Shown: positions 31,228-40,947 of the stretch, piece by piece | Layout: every line of letters starts with the position of its first letter | How positions within the stretch are numbered: the first letter of the stretch is position 1 | DNA from: Nitrosomonas communis | GTDB taxonomy: Bacteria; Pseudomonadota; Gammaproteobacteria; Burkholderiales; Nitrosomonadaceae | Reading direction: 5' to 3' | Length of the DNA stretch: 64,000 bases | NCBI RefSeq assembly: GCF_001007935.1 | Contig: NZ_CP011451.1 | Coordinates: 372,001 to 436,000 of the forward strand | Position numbers and translations under genes: made by a program | The notes under the pieces: model-generated | What the model saw: the letters and a program-made list of their open reading frames with translations, nothing else | Told to the model about the DNA's origin: nothing | The model's database searches: none

Positions 31228-32904
31228 ATGAGTAAACATCATCAACAACCTTTTTTTAGAACAGAAGATTTCTGGGCTATAATCCTCGGCAGCTTTTTAC
31301 TACTTGCGGGACTCGCTTTTTATTTCAGCCTTCTTTCTGCAGATCTGACACAAAAAATGGCTGAAACAACGGCAATCCTGGAAAATGAAGCAGCCAAACC
31401 GATCAAAACCGTAGCTTGGCACGAAGCCAGCAGCAAGCTGGCGAAACTGAAACTGTCCGATCAGCCGTTGGGTCAATTCCTGAAAAGCTTGAGCACACTG
31501 CCTAACAAATGGATCGACAATCCTGCTCAAGCGATCTACAAACCTGCCACTGAAGCCGATCTGACTGCTGAAAACCAGGCAATTGATCTTGCCCGCCAAC
31601 AGGCCATAGCACTTGAACTGGCAGCGCAAGCGGTAGATTTTAAGGTAGAAAATCTCAATCTGTCAGCGCAAGCTGCGATTGAGGAGTGGCAACAACTCGT
31701 GCAAGAAACGGACAAGAAAAAAGCCAAGCTGAAAGCAGGTGCTTTTTCCCTGCCCCATAGCCTCTTGCTGGGCGTCTTGCTGGCAGTGTTATTTGGCGTG
31801 GGGGCCAAAGTACAGGGGATTGCATTCCTACCCTTTGTCAAAGGCTTTGCTTTTATCTTTTTGTTGGCATTGATTTCATTACTGCTGGCGGCACAAAATG
31901 ACTTGAAGGATTTGGGTATCGAATACGCTATCTGGGCCATTATGCTGGGTATCCTCATCAGCAACACCATCGGGACGCCAGCATGGATAACGCCCGCCTT
32001 GCAAACGGAATTTTTCATTAAAACCGGGCTGGTACTGATGGGGGCAGAGCTGCTGATCGGCAAGATCCTCGCAATCGGCCTGCCGGGTATTTTTGTCGCC
32101 TGGGTAGTTACGCCCATCGTCCTGGTGGCAACCTACTGGTTTGGTCAAACTGTGCTGAAAATAGCCTCCAAATCACTCAATATCACCATCAGTGCCGATA
32201 TGAGCGTATGCGGTGTCTCCGCTGCCATCGCCACAGCTGCCGCCAGTAAAGCCAGTCGCGAGGAACTCACCGTGGCCATCGGACTGAGTATGGTGTTCAC
32301 CGCCATCATGATGGTCGTGATGCCGATTTTCATCAAATTTGTCGGCATGCCGGAAATACTGGGGGGTGCCTGGATCGGCGGGACCATCGACAGCTCGGGC
32401 GCAGTCGTGGCTGCGGGCGCAGTGCTGGGTGATAAAGCCATGTATGTGGCCGCCACTATCAAGATGATTCAGAACATGCTGATCGGTATCATCGCCTTTG
32501 CGGTAGCTGTTTATTTTGCCACCAGGGTTGAACGGGATGCCCAGGCGCGCCAGATCACTATCGGTGAAATCTGGCATCGCTTTCCCAAGTTCATTCTCGG
32601 CTTCATCGGTGCGAGCATGCTGTTTTCTCTTCTTCATTCCTCACTGGATAAACACAGTGCGGATCTGGTGCTGGAAAACGGGATGTTGAATGATTTCACC
32701 AAGAATCTGCGTACCTATTTCTTTTGCCTGGCATTTGCAAGTATCGGGTTATCTACCAATTTCAAGACCCTCAAACATCATTTTGTTGGGGGCAAACCCT
32801 TGATCCTGTATCTCTGTGGGCAGTCGCTGAATCTGATACTAACCCTGAGTGCCGCTTATGTCATGTTCTACAAGGTATTTCCTGAAATCACTGCAACGAT
32901 ATGA
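31228..32904 (+). CDS. YeiH-family putative sulfate exporter
   Basis: A 558-residue inner-membrane protein of the UPF0324/YeiH family, proposed sulfate or sulfonate-related exporters. After one N-terminal helix there is a soluble, Ala/Lys-rich region (about 45-175, with coiled-coil character). About ten membrane helices follow, including SADMSVCGVSAAIATAAASKA and GGTIDSSGAVVAAGAVLGDK, both conserved family segments. The N-terminal soluble extension makes it longer than the roughly 350-residue E. coli protein. A rhodanese pseudogene follows by 25 bp, which supports a sulfur-related role. The exporter frame is intact. Confidence 0.8.
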   Translation: MSKHHQQPFFRTEDFWAIILGSFLLLAGLAFYFSLLSADLTQKMAETTAILENEAAKPIKTVAWHEASSKLAKLKLSDQPLGQFLKSLSTLPNKWIDNPAQAIYKPATEADLTAENQAIDLARQQAIALELAAQAVDFKVENLNLSAQAAIEEWQQLVQETDKKKAKLKAGAFSLPHSLLLGVLLAVLFGVGAKVQGIAFLPFVKGFAFIFLLALISLLLAAQNDLKDLGIEYAIWAIMLGILISNTIGTPAWITPALQTEFFIKTGLVLMGAELLIGKILAIGLPGIFVAWVVTPIVLVATYWFGQTVLKIASKSLNITISADMSVCGVSAAIATAAASKASREELTVAIGLSMVFTAIMMVVMPIFIKFVGMPEILGGAWIGGTIDSSGAVVAAGAVLGDKAMYVAATIKMIQNMLIGIIAFAVAVYFATRVERDAQARQITIGEIWHRFPKFILGFIGASMLFSLLHSSLDKHSADLVLENGMLNDFTKNLRTYFFCLAFASIGLSTNFKTLKHHFVGGKPLILYLCGQSLNLILTLSAAYVMFYKVFPEITATI

Positions 32905-32929
32905 TCTTTGCTCATTCGGGAGAATAAAT

Positions 32930-33356
32930 ATGAAAAACAATCTTGATGGTGTTGCTGCTCTCATGGCAGCTGACTGCGCATGCCAGCACCCCGGCAGAGA
33001 TGGCACCTGAACAGGTAACGGGGACCATCACGATCAATACTGAAACTACCAAGCTGCTATTTGACAAAGGCTATCTGTTTGTCGATGTGCGCAAATTGGA
33101 AAATTTCAATCAAGGTCATATCCCGGCAGCCCAGCATCTGGCTGTCAGAAGTGCGCTTTTCATAGCCAGCAATCTGGCTGTGCTGGCTAACAAAGATCAG
33201 ATGGGAGTGTTTTATTGCAATGGCATTCATTGACTTGGCAGTTCCAAAGCCAGTAAGCGGGCTGCAGAATCGGGATGGCGCAAGATTTTTTATTACCGCA
33301 AAGAATTCCCGAAATGGAAAGAAGCGGACTATGGGGTTGAACAATTTGAATTGTGA
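32930..33356 (+). pseudogene. Secreted rhodanese-like protein, frameshifted and with in-frame TGA
   Basis: ATG 32930 has a fair ribosome site (GGGAGAA), but its frame ends early. One base out of frame the sequence reads MVLLLSWQLTAHAS (a signal peptide) and FVDVRKLENFNQGHIPAAQHL (a rhodanese CH2A-type motif). It then reaches the active-site loop FYCNGIH, followed by TGA at 33231-33233. The same frame continues with LGSSKASKRAAESGWRKIFY to a TGA at 33354. So one frameshift near the start and one stop, where relatives usually have a cysteine, break an otherwise complete periplasmic sulfurtransferase. Sequencing error or recoding cannot be excluded. Confidence 0.7.
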
Positions 33357-33667
33357 TCAACTCACCGCCTCTTTTCCCCAGCGAATAAATCATTTCTTTA
33401 CCAGTGCGTAGCTTGCCTAGGCGATGGCTTGAGCCCGCTACTTAGTGCTTGTCCGAAAACTCATAAATTAAATAAAGAACAGAAGGTTATTTTAATTTTA
33501 GAAATGAAGTTTTCCATGACATTGGAAAAAACCGACCTTATTGGCTAATTTTTACACATTTTTAGGCAAGATAACCTCAAACTTCAACAGAGATCAGAGA
33601 GAATATCATTCTCAGAATATAAACTTCGTAAAGTGGAGCACAAATGCGCGTCGTATAAAATGTACAG
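33357..33667. other. Gene-free AT-rich stretch before the IS graveyard
   Basis: 311 bp with no supported gene; probably IS flank. Confidence 0.45.
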
Positions 33668-34430
33668 ATGGAATTAGGTGAAATTGATGTCTCTCAAATC
33701 AAATTTTCGATTTGAGGTCACGAGATGACATACCGAAGATACTGCGCGGCTTACAGTACCTGTACCTGGACGAGGCATTGCACCACAAAGTTTTTGCGTT
33801 ACTGGAAAGGGAAATTGCCCCCAAGGTGAATAAGCACAATGGCCGACCTGGCATGATCCTGTGGAGTATTCTGATATGTGGCGTATTACGGTTGGACTTG
33901 AATGCTGATTATGACCGTCTGCACGAATTGGTTAACCAGCACAGGACGTTGCGCGCAATGTTGGAGCATAATCTGTACGATGAAGACAGAAAATATGCTT
34001 ATCAAACCTTGGTGGATAATGTCAGTTTGCTTACGCCGGAGCTACTGAACCAATTAACCAGATCATTGTTGAGGGAGGGCATGTTCTCGTAAAAAAGGGC
34101 GAAAGCACCCGCGTGGGCGGTGCGACTCCTTTGTGGTTGAAACCGATGTGCATTTTCCAACTGACATCAACTTATTGGGGATACTCTGCGCAAAGCGATA
34201 CCGCTGACGGCGCGCTTGTGCGAAACTCATCAATTAAGCGACTGGCGGCAATATCGCTACAACCTGCGTCAATTAAAGAGACTCATGTATCATGTACACA
34301 ACAAAAAGCGCCGCAAAGCCGCAGACCAACAAAGCAACACAAAAAGGTTCAAGCGTATCAAGCCTATATTAAGCAAACCCAGTATTACCTAAACAAAATT
34401 CAAACTACCTTAACCCAGTTATCTGGTTAA
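33668..34430 (+). pseudogene. ISNCY-family transposase remnant
   Basis: In alternating frames this reads MELGEIDVSQIKF, then DDIPKILRGLQYLYLDEALH, NGRPGMILWSILICGVLRLD, YQTLVDNVSLLTPE, and (shifted) RGRCDSFVVETDVHFPTDIN. The end is AYIKQTQYYLNKIQ. This is the order seen in ISNCY transposases. At least three frameshifts and an internal deletion of the catalytic centre make it non-functional. It is the first of a run of decayed elements. Confidence 0.75.
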
Positions 34431-34439
34431 GGTAATCTA

Positions 34440-35201
34440 AAAGCGTAGTCTGCAGAAACATGATCGATTCCCAAAATTAGCAAAAGTTAAACGTATCGCG
34501 ATTGATGAGATATATCAAGGCAAGAAGCCGGGCTATTTAAGCATTGTTCTGGATCTTCAACGTGGTGCGGTAGTTTTTGTTGGCAATGGGAAAGGCGCAG
34601 ATGCGTTGCTGTGCGTGCATTCTGGAAGCATTTGAAACGATCTGGCGCACGGATTGAGGCGGTCGCAACTGATATGGGTCCAGCTTATATCAGTGCAGTA
34701 TAGAGTACTATCCCCGAGGCCACGCAGGTATTCGACCACTCTCATATCATCAGGTTGTTCAATGAAAAACTGACCAGACTGCGCCGTGAATGCAACGAGA
34801 GATAGAATATGGGCCGGGTAAACCCGTTTTGAAAGGCATTTGTTGGTTGCTGCTCAAGCATCCTGACAATCTGGATGACGCGCGCAATGAGCGTCAACGT
34901 CTGGAGCAAGCACTTAAGCTCAATGAACCCTTGGCAAGGACTTATTACATGAAAGAAAAATTACGCAATATTTGGCATCAACCGAATAAAACCTCAGCGC
35001 AAAATACGCTTGACGAGTGGGTAAAAAAGCAGCTGCTTCTGATATCAACATGCTCAAGCAATTCTCTAAAACCATGGCTGTTCATCGCTCAGGCATCCTT
35101 GCCTGTTTTGACTTCAATAGCTTATGGCTTTAGAGAGGTTGAATTCTTTAAACTAAAAATTATGGCGTTGCATGAAACCAATTATGTTCTGGCCGTCGGT
35201 T
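34440..35201 (+). pseudogene. ISL3-family (IS204/IS1001-like) transposase remnant
   Basis: Readable pieces are LAKVKRIAIDEIYQGKKPGY, LSIVLDLQRGAVVFVGNGKG, (shifted) EATQVFDHSHIIRLFNEKLT, PVLKGICWLLLKHPDNLDDA and the C-terminal AYGFREVEFFKLKIMALHET. These are ISL3 DDE transposase segments. Several frameshifts are present. The conserved stretch before AYGFR is deleted, and the N-terminal zinc-finger/HTH part is absent. No terminal repeats could be assigned. Confidence 0.75.
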
Positions 35202-35382
35202 GAATTCATAGTACTACGCATTTACCGGATGAATCATTTGCTTCAACCTCTGCACGTAATGTCCCACCAAACAATCCAAAAAAGAAACATTTACCACCTT
35301 TTGGCCCTCAATTTGAGCAGCACTATCACCGAAGATGGTCCCAGGTATATTGCAGTAATTGAACGATATAAGTTTATTACTT

Positions 35383-35560
35383 TTCCAGCTTTTTGCTTTT
35401 ATCCGTATCTGTTAATCCAGCAGCAATTTCGAACTCAGATATGTTGAGGTATTTATTGACTGTGTTACGGGATATGCCTAATTGTCTGGCTATCTTGCGC
35501 TCTGAAAAGCCAGCACCTTTTTGTATAACGCTTTGATTTGATGTATCACTAACTACTCCT
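35383..35560 (-). pseudogene. IS21-like IstA N-terminal remnant
   Basis: The minus strand encodes GAGFSERKIARQLGISRNTV then NKYLNISEFE, the helix-turn-helix near the N-terminus of IstA-type transposases. The frame is shifted relative to the likely start (GTG ATA CAT CAA) and stops shortly after (KSKKLEK). No DDE domain or istB partner remains. Confidence 0.5.
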
Positions 35561-35689
35561 TCATGGCAGCTTTAGAAAAATTCAGAAACTGTTACAGATC
35601 TATTCAATAAAATGAAATCCTGAAAAAGCGGCTCAAAATAGTTGTCCGTTTCTGGTTCAGTTTAATTGGCAATTAGCCTCTGGAAACAG

Positions 35690-35860
35690 ATTAAACACGT
35701 TTTAAGAAAATATAATGGCATTTCTAAAGCATCATTTCCATTATCTTTTTAAGCAATGTGAATGCAGTTTCAATTATGGAATACCTAAACAACAAGCAAA
35801 ATACTGAAATACTGGACTCAAATTTAAATTGATCTATTAGAGTCCCAAGAATCTAGTCGA
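35690..35860 (+). pseudogene. IS1595/IS1016-like transposase C-terminal remnant
   Basis: Pieces KHVLRKYNGISKASF and, after a one-base shift, LFKQCECSFNYG resemble the C-terminal FNG(I/V)xKxxFxLHLKECExRFN(Y/N) block of IS1595-family transposases. Stops interrupt both frames. This is a short, low-information match. Confidence 0.4.
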
Positions 35861-35956
35861 AATTATTACATCAAAATGAAAATGTTTTATTGTTGCAAAT
35901 AATTCTACAAATATGTTCCTATAAAGCACTTGATTTGTGAAGTTTTTGTGAATATT

Positions 35957-35997
35957 ATGAATGCAAATCCATATAATTAATATGGTTTTGCATTCAT
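35957..35997. repeat. 18-bp inverted repeat upstream of a small ORF
   Basis: Left arm ATGAATGCAAATCCATAT (35957-35974), loop AATTA, right arm ATATGGTTTTGCATTCAT (35980-35997); 17 of 18 positions pair. It lies 18 bp before the start of a 44-codon ORF with a good ribosome site, so it may be an operator or leader hairpin. Confidence 0.6.
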
Positions 35998-36014
35998 ATA
36001 TCAAGGTGAAATTC

Positions 36015-36149
36015 ATGAAAGAACTAACAACAACTTATTATATTATTATGATTATTCTTACAATGTTGTGCATGTTTGATTTAGTAGAGACTAATAAAAT
36101 AAACCGTCGTGTCAGGGAGTGTCCAACGAGTGAGAGCTGCGTTGACTGA
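36015..36149 (+). CDS. Possible small membrane protein, unknown function
   Basis: A 44-codon frame, MKELTTTYYIIMIILTMLCM followed by FDLVETNKINRR, with one predicted membrane helix and a basic/polar tail. AAGGTG lies 6-11 bp before the ATG. I do not recognise a family. The 18-bp inverted repeat directly upstream argues for a real transcription unit. The location amid decayed IS elements argues against it. It could be a type I toxin-like peptide, but nothing proves that. Confidence 0.3.
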   Translation: MKELTTTYYIIMIILTMLCMFDLVETNKINRRVRECPTSESCVD

Positions 36150-36303
36150 CAAACCATAGCAGGAAGTGGTATCCTATCATTCATCAAGCACAGATGTTTA
36201 GCCGTGGAGGATTCAAGTTTGAAGTGCAACTTTTATAAGATTAACAAGAGGTAAGCTGCAATAATATGCAAGCTTCTTGAACGATCAGATAAATGTTGCA
36301 CAG

Positions 36304-36800
36304 ATGAAGCACTATCAGCAGCTTACCCCAGAGCAACGCTATCAAATTTACTGGTAGTGAAAAGCAGGTTTTAAGCAAAGAGAGTAGCGAATGAAGCTGC
36401 TGACGCCCGAAGTATAGACGCAGGAATTACGAGATAAACGTGTAAGGCAGAAAGCCCAAGCCAGGCAAGTTGGTTGGAAAGACCGGAATAAGATGGACAG
36501 GATAATTCGGCAAAATAGGTGTCCTGAATAGGTATCAGCTCGACTTGAACTGGAAGGGAATTATTCATAAGCCATGAAACCGTTTGTACAGTCAGTACCT
36601 TATGCAGACAAACTGGCAGGAAGGTGATTTTGATGGCACACTATGCGCTGTTAGAAACTGTGACGTAAGCGCTATACAAGGGGCAGGAATGGCGTAGCAC
36701 AGTTCTCAGCCGAGTCAGCATCGATGATCGACTCAAGATTGTTGACCAGAGCGAGTGTATAGGTGATTGGAAACGCGATACCATGATCAGCACGTACCAT
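36304..36800 (+). pseudogene. IS30-family transposase remnant
   Basis: It begins MKHYQQLTPEQRYQIYW, the typical IS30 N-terminus, and immediately hits TAG-TGA. Later pieces GISSTC...ISHETV and RVSIDDRLKIVDQSECIGDW keep the IS30 order. Many stops and frameshifts are present, so the element is long dead. Confidence 0.65.
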
Positions 36801-37484
36801 TATGACATAGTCAACTCATTCCGAACACCCTAGTTAAGCGATTTTTATGATTTTTATTGCCTCTACTTCATATTGATTTGGTTTTTTATACCAGAGGTAA
36901 AAGTCCAGCCGGTGGTTATTATAAAACACAGCAATATATTGCAATACGTTTTACTGTACTGCATAGCTCAGTTTGGTATTATCACCAACTGACACTGTTC
37001 CTGCTTAAAGCTTCCAGAGAAACTGTCAGCAATCGTATTATCCCAACAACCTCCCAAGCAGCTCATGCTGTCAATAAAAATAAAACCTTAAGATTTTATT
37101 ATCCTTTGATGTTCTACTAGCGTATTCTAATCCACAATCCGAATGGACAATTAATCCTGCTTATGGTCGGCGTTGTCAGGCAGCCATTCTCAACACTATC
37201 ACAAATCAACCTTACTCTTATCCTCGAACTCTTGCTCCAGCTAATAGTCTTTCTGGAAAACAAATCAATAATAACCGCCAGATACAACCAATCTTCTTGT
37301 GTCTAGATGTATATGATGTCGCAGACATAGGCTTAATTTAGGCTTGTGACATTAAACTGCCGCTTCAATATATTCTCGAATACTGGTTGTTTGTGGTTGT
37401 TATTCGTTGTCACTTTGTACTTCTTCCGGTATCTCACTTAGGCGCCTGTTTTCCTCATCAAACTTCCGGCTTTCCGGCGACTAA

Positions 37485-38809
37485 GGAACGAAGATTCAAT
37501 AACTCCAGAGCTTTGAGTTGTAAATTAAGTTGCCGCGGATAGAGTATTTCGGTTATGTTTTGAAAATGAAGATAACCACATACACCCCTGAAGTCGAAGC
37601 ACAAATGCGCAATTTTTATCACAGCTTATCGGAAAAAGACCGCCGCCGCTATGCTGCCGTTGAGGCGGCAAAGCTGGGTCACGGAGGGATCACCTACCTT
37701 TGTCAGGTATTACACTGCGATGAAGGCACCGTTAGCCGTGGCCTGAAAGAGTTAAAGATGCCGTTGCTTGAAAAGGAGAAACGTATTCGACAAGCAGGGG
37801 GTGGGCGAAAGTCAGTTGTGGAGACGATGGCAGGGCTGGATGAAGCTTTTTTAGAGATGTTAAAAAATCATACTGCCGGTTCACCAATGGATGAATCCGT
37901 AAAGTGGTCAAATTTGAGCCGCAACGAAATGGCTGAGAAGCTAAAACAGTGCGGATTTAGCGTGAGTGTGACCGTTGTTGATCAATTGCTCGACAAACAT
38001 CATTTTCGCCGCCGTCAAGCCTTCAAGGTTGAAGCCGGGAAAAAGAACCTGCCGCATCGGGACGAGCAGTTCAAAAATATCGAGCGCCTCAAAGAAGAGT
38101 ACCGGGTCCAGGGTAATCCGGTGATGAGTATGGACGTTAAAAAAAAGAATTGATCGGTAATTTTTATCGCCCCGGAAAGCTCTATACCACTGAGGTCGTG
38201 CGGATCAATGATCATGATTTTGCATCCCTGGCAGACAGTAAAATTGTGCCTCATGGGCTGTATGACATCCATCGCAAAAGCGGCTATATCGTATTAGGCA
38301 CGAGCCATGATACCTCTGAATTTGCTTGCGCCTGTATCCGGCATGGGTGGTTGAACTATGGTCAACTGGACTATCCAAAGGCGACGAGTATTTTATTGCT
38401 CTGCGACTGTGGAGGCAGCAATAATGCACGCCACGCTATCTTTAAAGAGGATTTACAGAAATTGGCAGATGAATTGGCTATTGAGATTCGTATCGCTCAC
38501 TATCCCCCGTACACGTCAAAATATAATCCCATAGAGCATCGATTATTTCCTCATATCACCAAAGCTTGTAGTGGAGTTATTTTTACCAGTGTCGAGCGGG
38601 TCAAAGCAGTCATGAGTAAAGCAAAAACTTCTCAGGGACTAAAGGTCTTTATCTCAATTATGGATAGGGTATTTGAAACTGGGCGCAAAGTGGCGGATGG
38701 CTTTAAAGAAAATATCACCATTGAGTTTGACCCGTTTTTACCGAAATGGAATTATGTTGCTATTCCATCTGCCAGCATAATTTCTGGGGTTATTAAATCC
38801 TGATTCCTA
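37485..38809 (+). mobile_element. ISAzo13-like insertion sequence, apparently intact
   Basis: About 1,325 bp. The left end reads GGAACGAAGATTCAATAACT. The right end, reverse-complemented after its outermost TA, reads GGAATCAGGATTTAATAACC. I count 15 of 20 matches, so these are plausible imperfect terminal repeats. ACTAA occurs at both flanks (37480-37484 and 38810-38814), a candidate 5-bp target duplication. The element splits an older IS3 orfB, so it arrived later. Confidence 0.65.
37566..38803 (+). CDS. ISAzo13-family transposase, made by -1 frameshift
   Basis: Two frames, 37566-38153 and 38147-38803, combine into one protein of about 412 residues if the ribosome slips -1 on A_AAA_AAG at 38141-38147. 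The junction then reads SMDVKKKELIGNFYRPG, the conserved first-Asp region of this family. Later LLCDCGGSNNARH and KYNPIEHRLF provide the other catalytic acids of a DDE nuclease. The N-terminus holds a helix-turn-helix-like region (TYLCQVLHCDEGTVSRGL). Without slippage the product stops at KKN. The rest of both frames is open, unlike neighbouring remnants. A one-base indel in an A8 run is the alternative explanation. Confidence 0.7.
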
Positions 38810-39345
38810 ACTAAATAACCCAGCGTATTCAGCACTTTTCTTATTCTGCGGCTACCATGAGTATAATTACTGGCTTTTGCTATATCTCAAACTCTCTCAA
38901 CCATTTCCTCATGAAAAGGTGCAGCAAACTGATTACCAATGCATCGCATATAATCATAATAGGTACTAACACACCCAATAGCTGGCACATCAAGCCAACT
39001 GAGCAGGTCTTTTTTTGGTGAGGAACGAATATTTTATTTAGTTTCTTTCACGAAAAAAATCGTTGTCTCTTTTAAGATCTATTTCTCCAGCTTCAGTTAT
39101 CTGAGCTGTACCTTCAAGCTTCGAATTTCTTCCTGGTTTGGTGTCAGTTTCCCATTGCCTCGGAACACATGTCCCTCTTCATCTGCCTCATATTCTTTGA
39201 CCCATCGTCTGAACATACCGGTATTAATTTCCAGAATTTCCGCCGTTTCCGTTATCGTATAGCTCTGATCCAGAGAGGCTGATTGCATCTAATTTAAATT
39301 CCTTTGCTTTTTTATTACCATTTTTTCCTCCAGCTAAGTCTATTC

Positions 39346-39693
39346 AGAATCTTTTCTCTTAACTGAAATATCATGGGATATTGAACCACATCATTACACG
39401 CTATTCTTACATCAACCCGATAAAACTTCAGCTCAGAAAGTGCCTGGCGAATTGGTAAAGAAGGCAGCCGCTCCTGATTCTAAACTTACCCTCCTTTTAC
39501 TTCGCATCTAATTTGAGCAAAAGGGGAATGCTAACTTTTTCCTTAAATCTATGCTCTTGTTAGTAAGGTTAGACTTCCAGTTTGTTGCTGTCTTCATTAA
39601 TTTTTGATTAAGAGGTTGAGTAAGAAATGTAGCATAGAGTAATCCTGCCAAAGAACAAGATTTTTTTCTCATCGAATATTTTCTCAGGGGCTA
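39346..39693. other. Gene-free stretch between IS3 remnant and oriC-like repeat
   Basis: 348 bp, AT-rich, no supported coding region on either strand. Confidence 0.45.
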
Positions 39694-39960
39694 TAAGTTA
39701 CTATTATTAACTTCTATTAAATTAAAGATTAGGAATAATAATAATTAGAAGTCAATTTCTGTATAGTTATGGAAAAGTATTAAATATCAATAATCTGGTT
39801 GAAAATTTTAATCTGTATAAAGTGGGAACTTTAACTGGATAATTTGTGGATAAAATTAAAAGATTAACTTTTTTCCTTGTTATGCAAAAACTATACAGAG
39901 TTTATTCACAGAGTTTCAGCATTAACCCTAAAAAAGAATTAGTTATTATCGTTTTTTGCT
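39694..39960 (+). repeat. oriC-like inverted repeat, copy A
   Basis: About 267 bp, roughly 90% identical to the reverse complement of 42141-42413 (14 mismatches counted in about 160 aligned bases). It contains TGTGGATAA at 39845-39853 and TTATTCACA at 39902-39910, both fitting TTATNCACA. Aligned without gaps to oriC (7495-7604 against 39761-39870), I count 74 of 110 matches. The core around GGATAATTTGTGGATAAA is unchanged. It carries no supported gene. Confidence 0.75.
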
Positions 39961-40173
39961 ATATTTATCGAGACAAAAGCAACGACTTAATGGATATGAT
40001 GTTGGTGGCAATAACCGGTCAAGTTAATTTTTAAGTTGATTAATAGCAGAGAGCTATTTGAGTTATTGACAGAAAGAAATCGAACTTTATATACAGGTGT
40101 CTGATAAGAGATGCAGCATGCTTGCGCGGCAAAGTTGGGTTCACCACCACTTTCCCCCTTTTATACACTAGGA

Positions 40174-40947
40174 TTAGTTTGTTACGGGTATCATCTCGAT
40201 TTCTAAATCTCCATATGGCGGAAGGCTGTCGTAAGGATTAGGAAGCTTGTCATCTGTAATGTACAGATTTCCAACGAGGTTTTTGTCAGTTTCACTGAAC
40301 GCCTGTTTCATTTGCAGCCGGGTTGCATTAAATACAATGTGGATAAACCAATCCTTCGGGTAATTATGCTGCCATGCTTCAGGTTGAAAATTTATGTAAC
40401 TTCTTATGTGACCTTCAAATACTACTAAATTATCGACGACTGGTTTGCTTAAATAAATTTCGTCAGGCACCACGCCAGGGTTCCCCGTTACCGAATAATG
40501 GCTGCTTTTATTTTTGATGTAGTTATATATTGTCTCGTAGTACCTGATGTCTTCATCTGTGTCGTCTGCGGTCATCTGATCGATATAAAAGCCATCAATC
40601 ATATAGAAGGCAAGATAATTATCAATATCGCTTGCAACATCACTCAGCGGGCGGTCTCCATGATTCGTATGTATGTAGGCAATTACCTTTCCTCCAGAGC
40701 CACGAACTTGATCAATAGCCGTAACATAGCTAGGGTCAACATTTGATCCAGGCCCGTTGTTTGGGTTAAGAATGACGGTAGTAGGTACTATTTGGGCTGC
40801 TGCAGCTAAGCTACTCCAGTGATTTGGAGTCTGGGGATCTGATGGATGAAAATATGCTGGAATGAAAAGACTGGTCGCATGAACGAGCGTATTGAATGCT
40901 ATTGACAAATAAACTATTAAAAGCAAAACAAAGCGTGTTATGCTCAT
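40174..40947 (-). CDS. Secreted spherulin-4 / spherulation-specific family 4 protein
   Basis: A 257-residue protein with an N-terminal signal peptide (RFVLLLIVYLSIAFNTLVHA). The TIM-barrel-like domain follows: LFIPAYFHPSD, ILNPNNGPG, GKVIAYIHTNHGDRPL and DGFYIDQMTADD, motifs of the spherulation-specific family 4. These proteins are related to glycoside hydrolases (endo-galactosaminidase-like) and act outside the cell. ATG 40947 with AGGAG ten bases upstream is preferred over a longer frame to 41001. It is the only intact gene between the two oriC-like inverted repeats and looks like cargo. The enzymatic activity is not proven. Confidence 0.75.
   Translation of the reverse strand: MSITRFVLLLIVYLSIAFNTLVHATSLFIPAYFHPSDPQTPNHWSSLAAAAQIVPTTVILNPNNGPGSNVDPSYVTAIDQVRGSGGKVIAYIHTNHGDRPLSDVASDIDNYLAFYMIDGFYIDQMTADDTDEDIRYYETIYNYIKNKSSHYSVTGNPGVVPDEIYLSKPVVDNLVVFEGHIRSYINFQPEAWQHNYPKDWFIHIVFNATRLQMKQAFSETDKNLVGNLYITDDKLPNPYDSLPPYGDLEIEMIPVTN

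Larger units (their letters stand above)
36830..39345 (-). mobile_element. Decayed IS3-family element interrupted by an ISAzo13-like insertion
   Basis: Read on the minus strand, an IS3 element starts near 39345 with orfA pieces (KAKEFKLDAISL and YTITETAEILEINTGMFRRW). It continues as orfB N-terminus to about 38815 (YYDYMRCIGNQFAAPFHEEM, ASNYTHGSRRIRKVLNT). After the inserted element it resumes at about 37480 (SRRKAGSLMRKTGA, RYRKKYKVTTNNNHKQPVFE, DWLYLAVIIDLFSRKTISWS) and ends near 36830 (YNNHRLDFYLWYKKPNQYE). Stops and shifts occur throughout. The two halves join in the correct order once the nested element is removed. Confidence 0.75.

Noticed and set aside
31536-32637. Several overlapping minus-strand frames (up to 193 codons) opposite the YeiH-like gene
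   Set aside because: They are antisense shadows. Their composition (Ser/Ala/Pro-rich or His/Asp-rich) reflects the complementary membrane-protein codons.
33712-34092. ISNCY-like frame of 126 codons considered as a functional gene
   Set aside because: Its start and end are both artificial; the protein continues in other frames on both sides, so it is part of a dead transposase.
38147-38803. Second ISAzo13 frame considered as a separate gene starting at TTG 38150
   Set aside because: No ribosome site precedes it, and the first catalytic Asp would be left on the other frame. The slippery heptamer explains the layout better.
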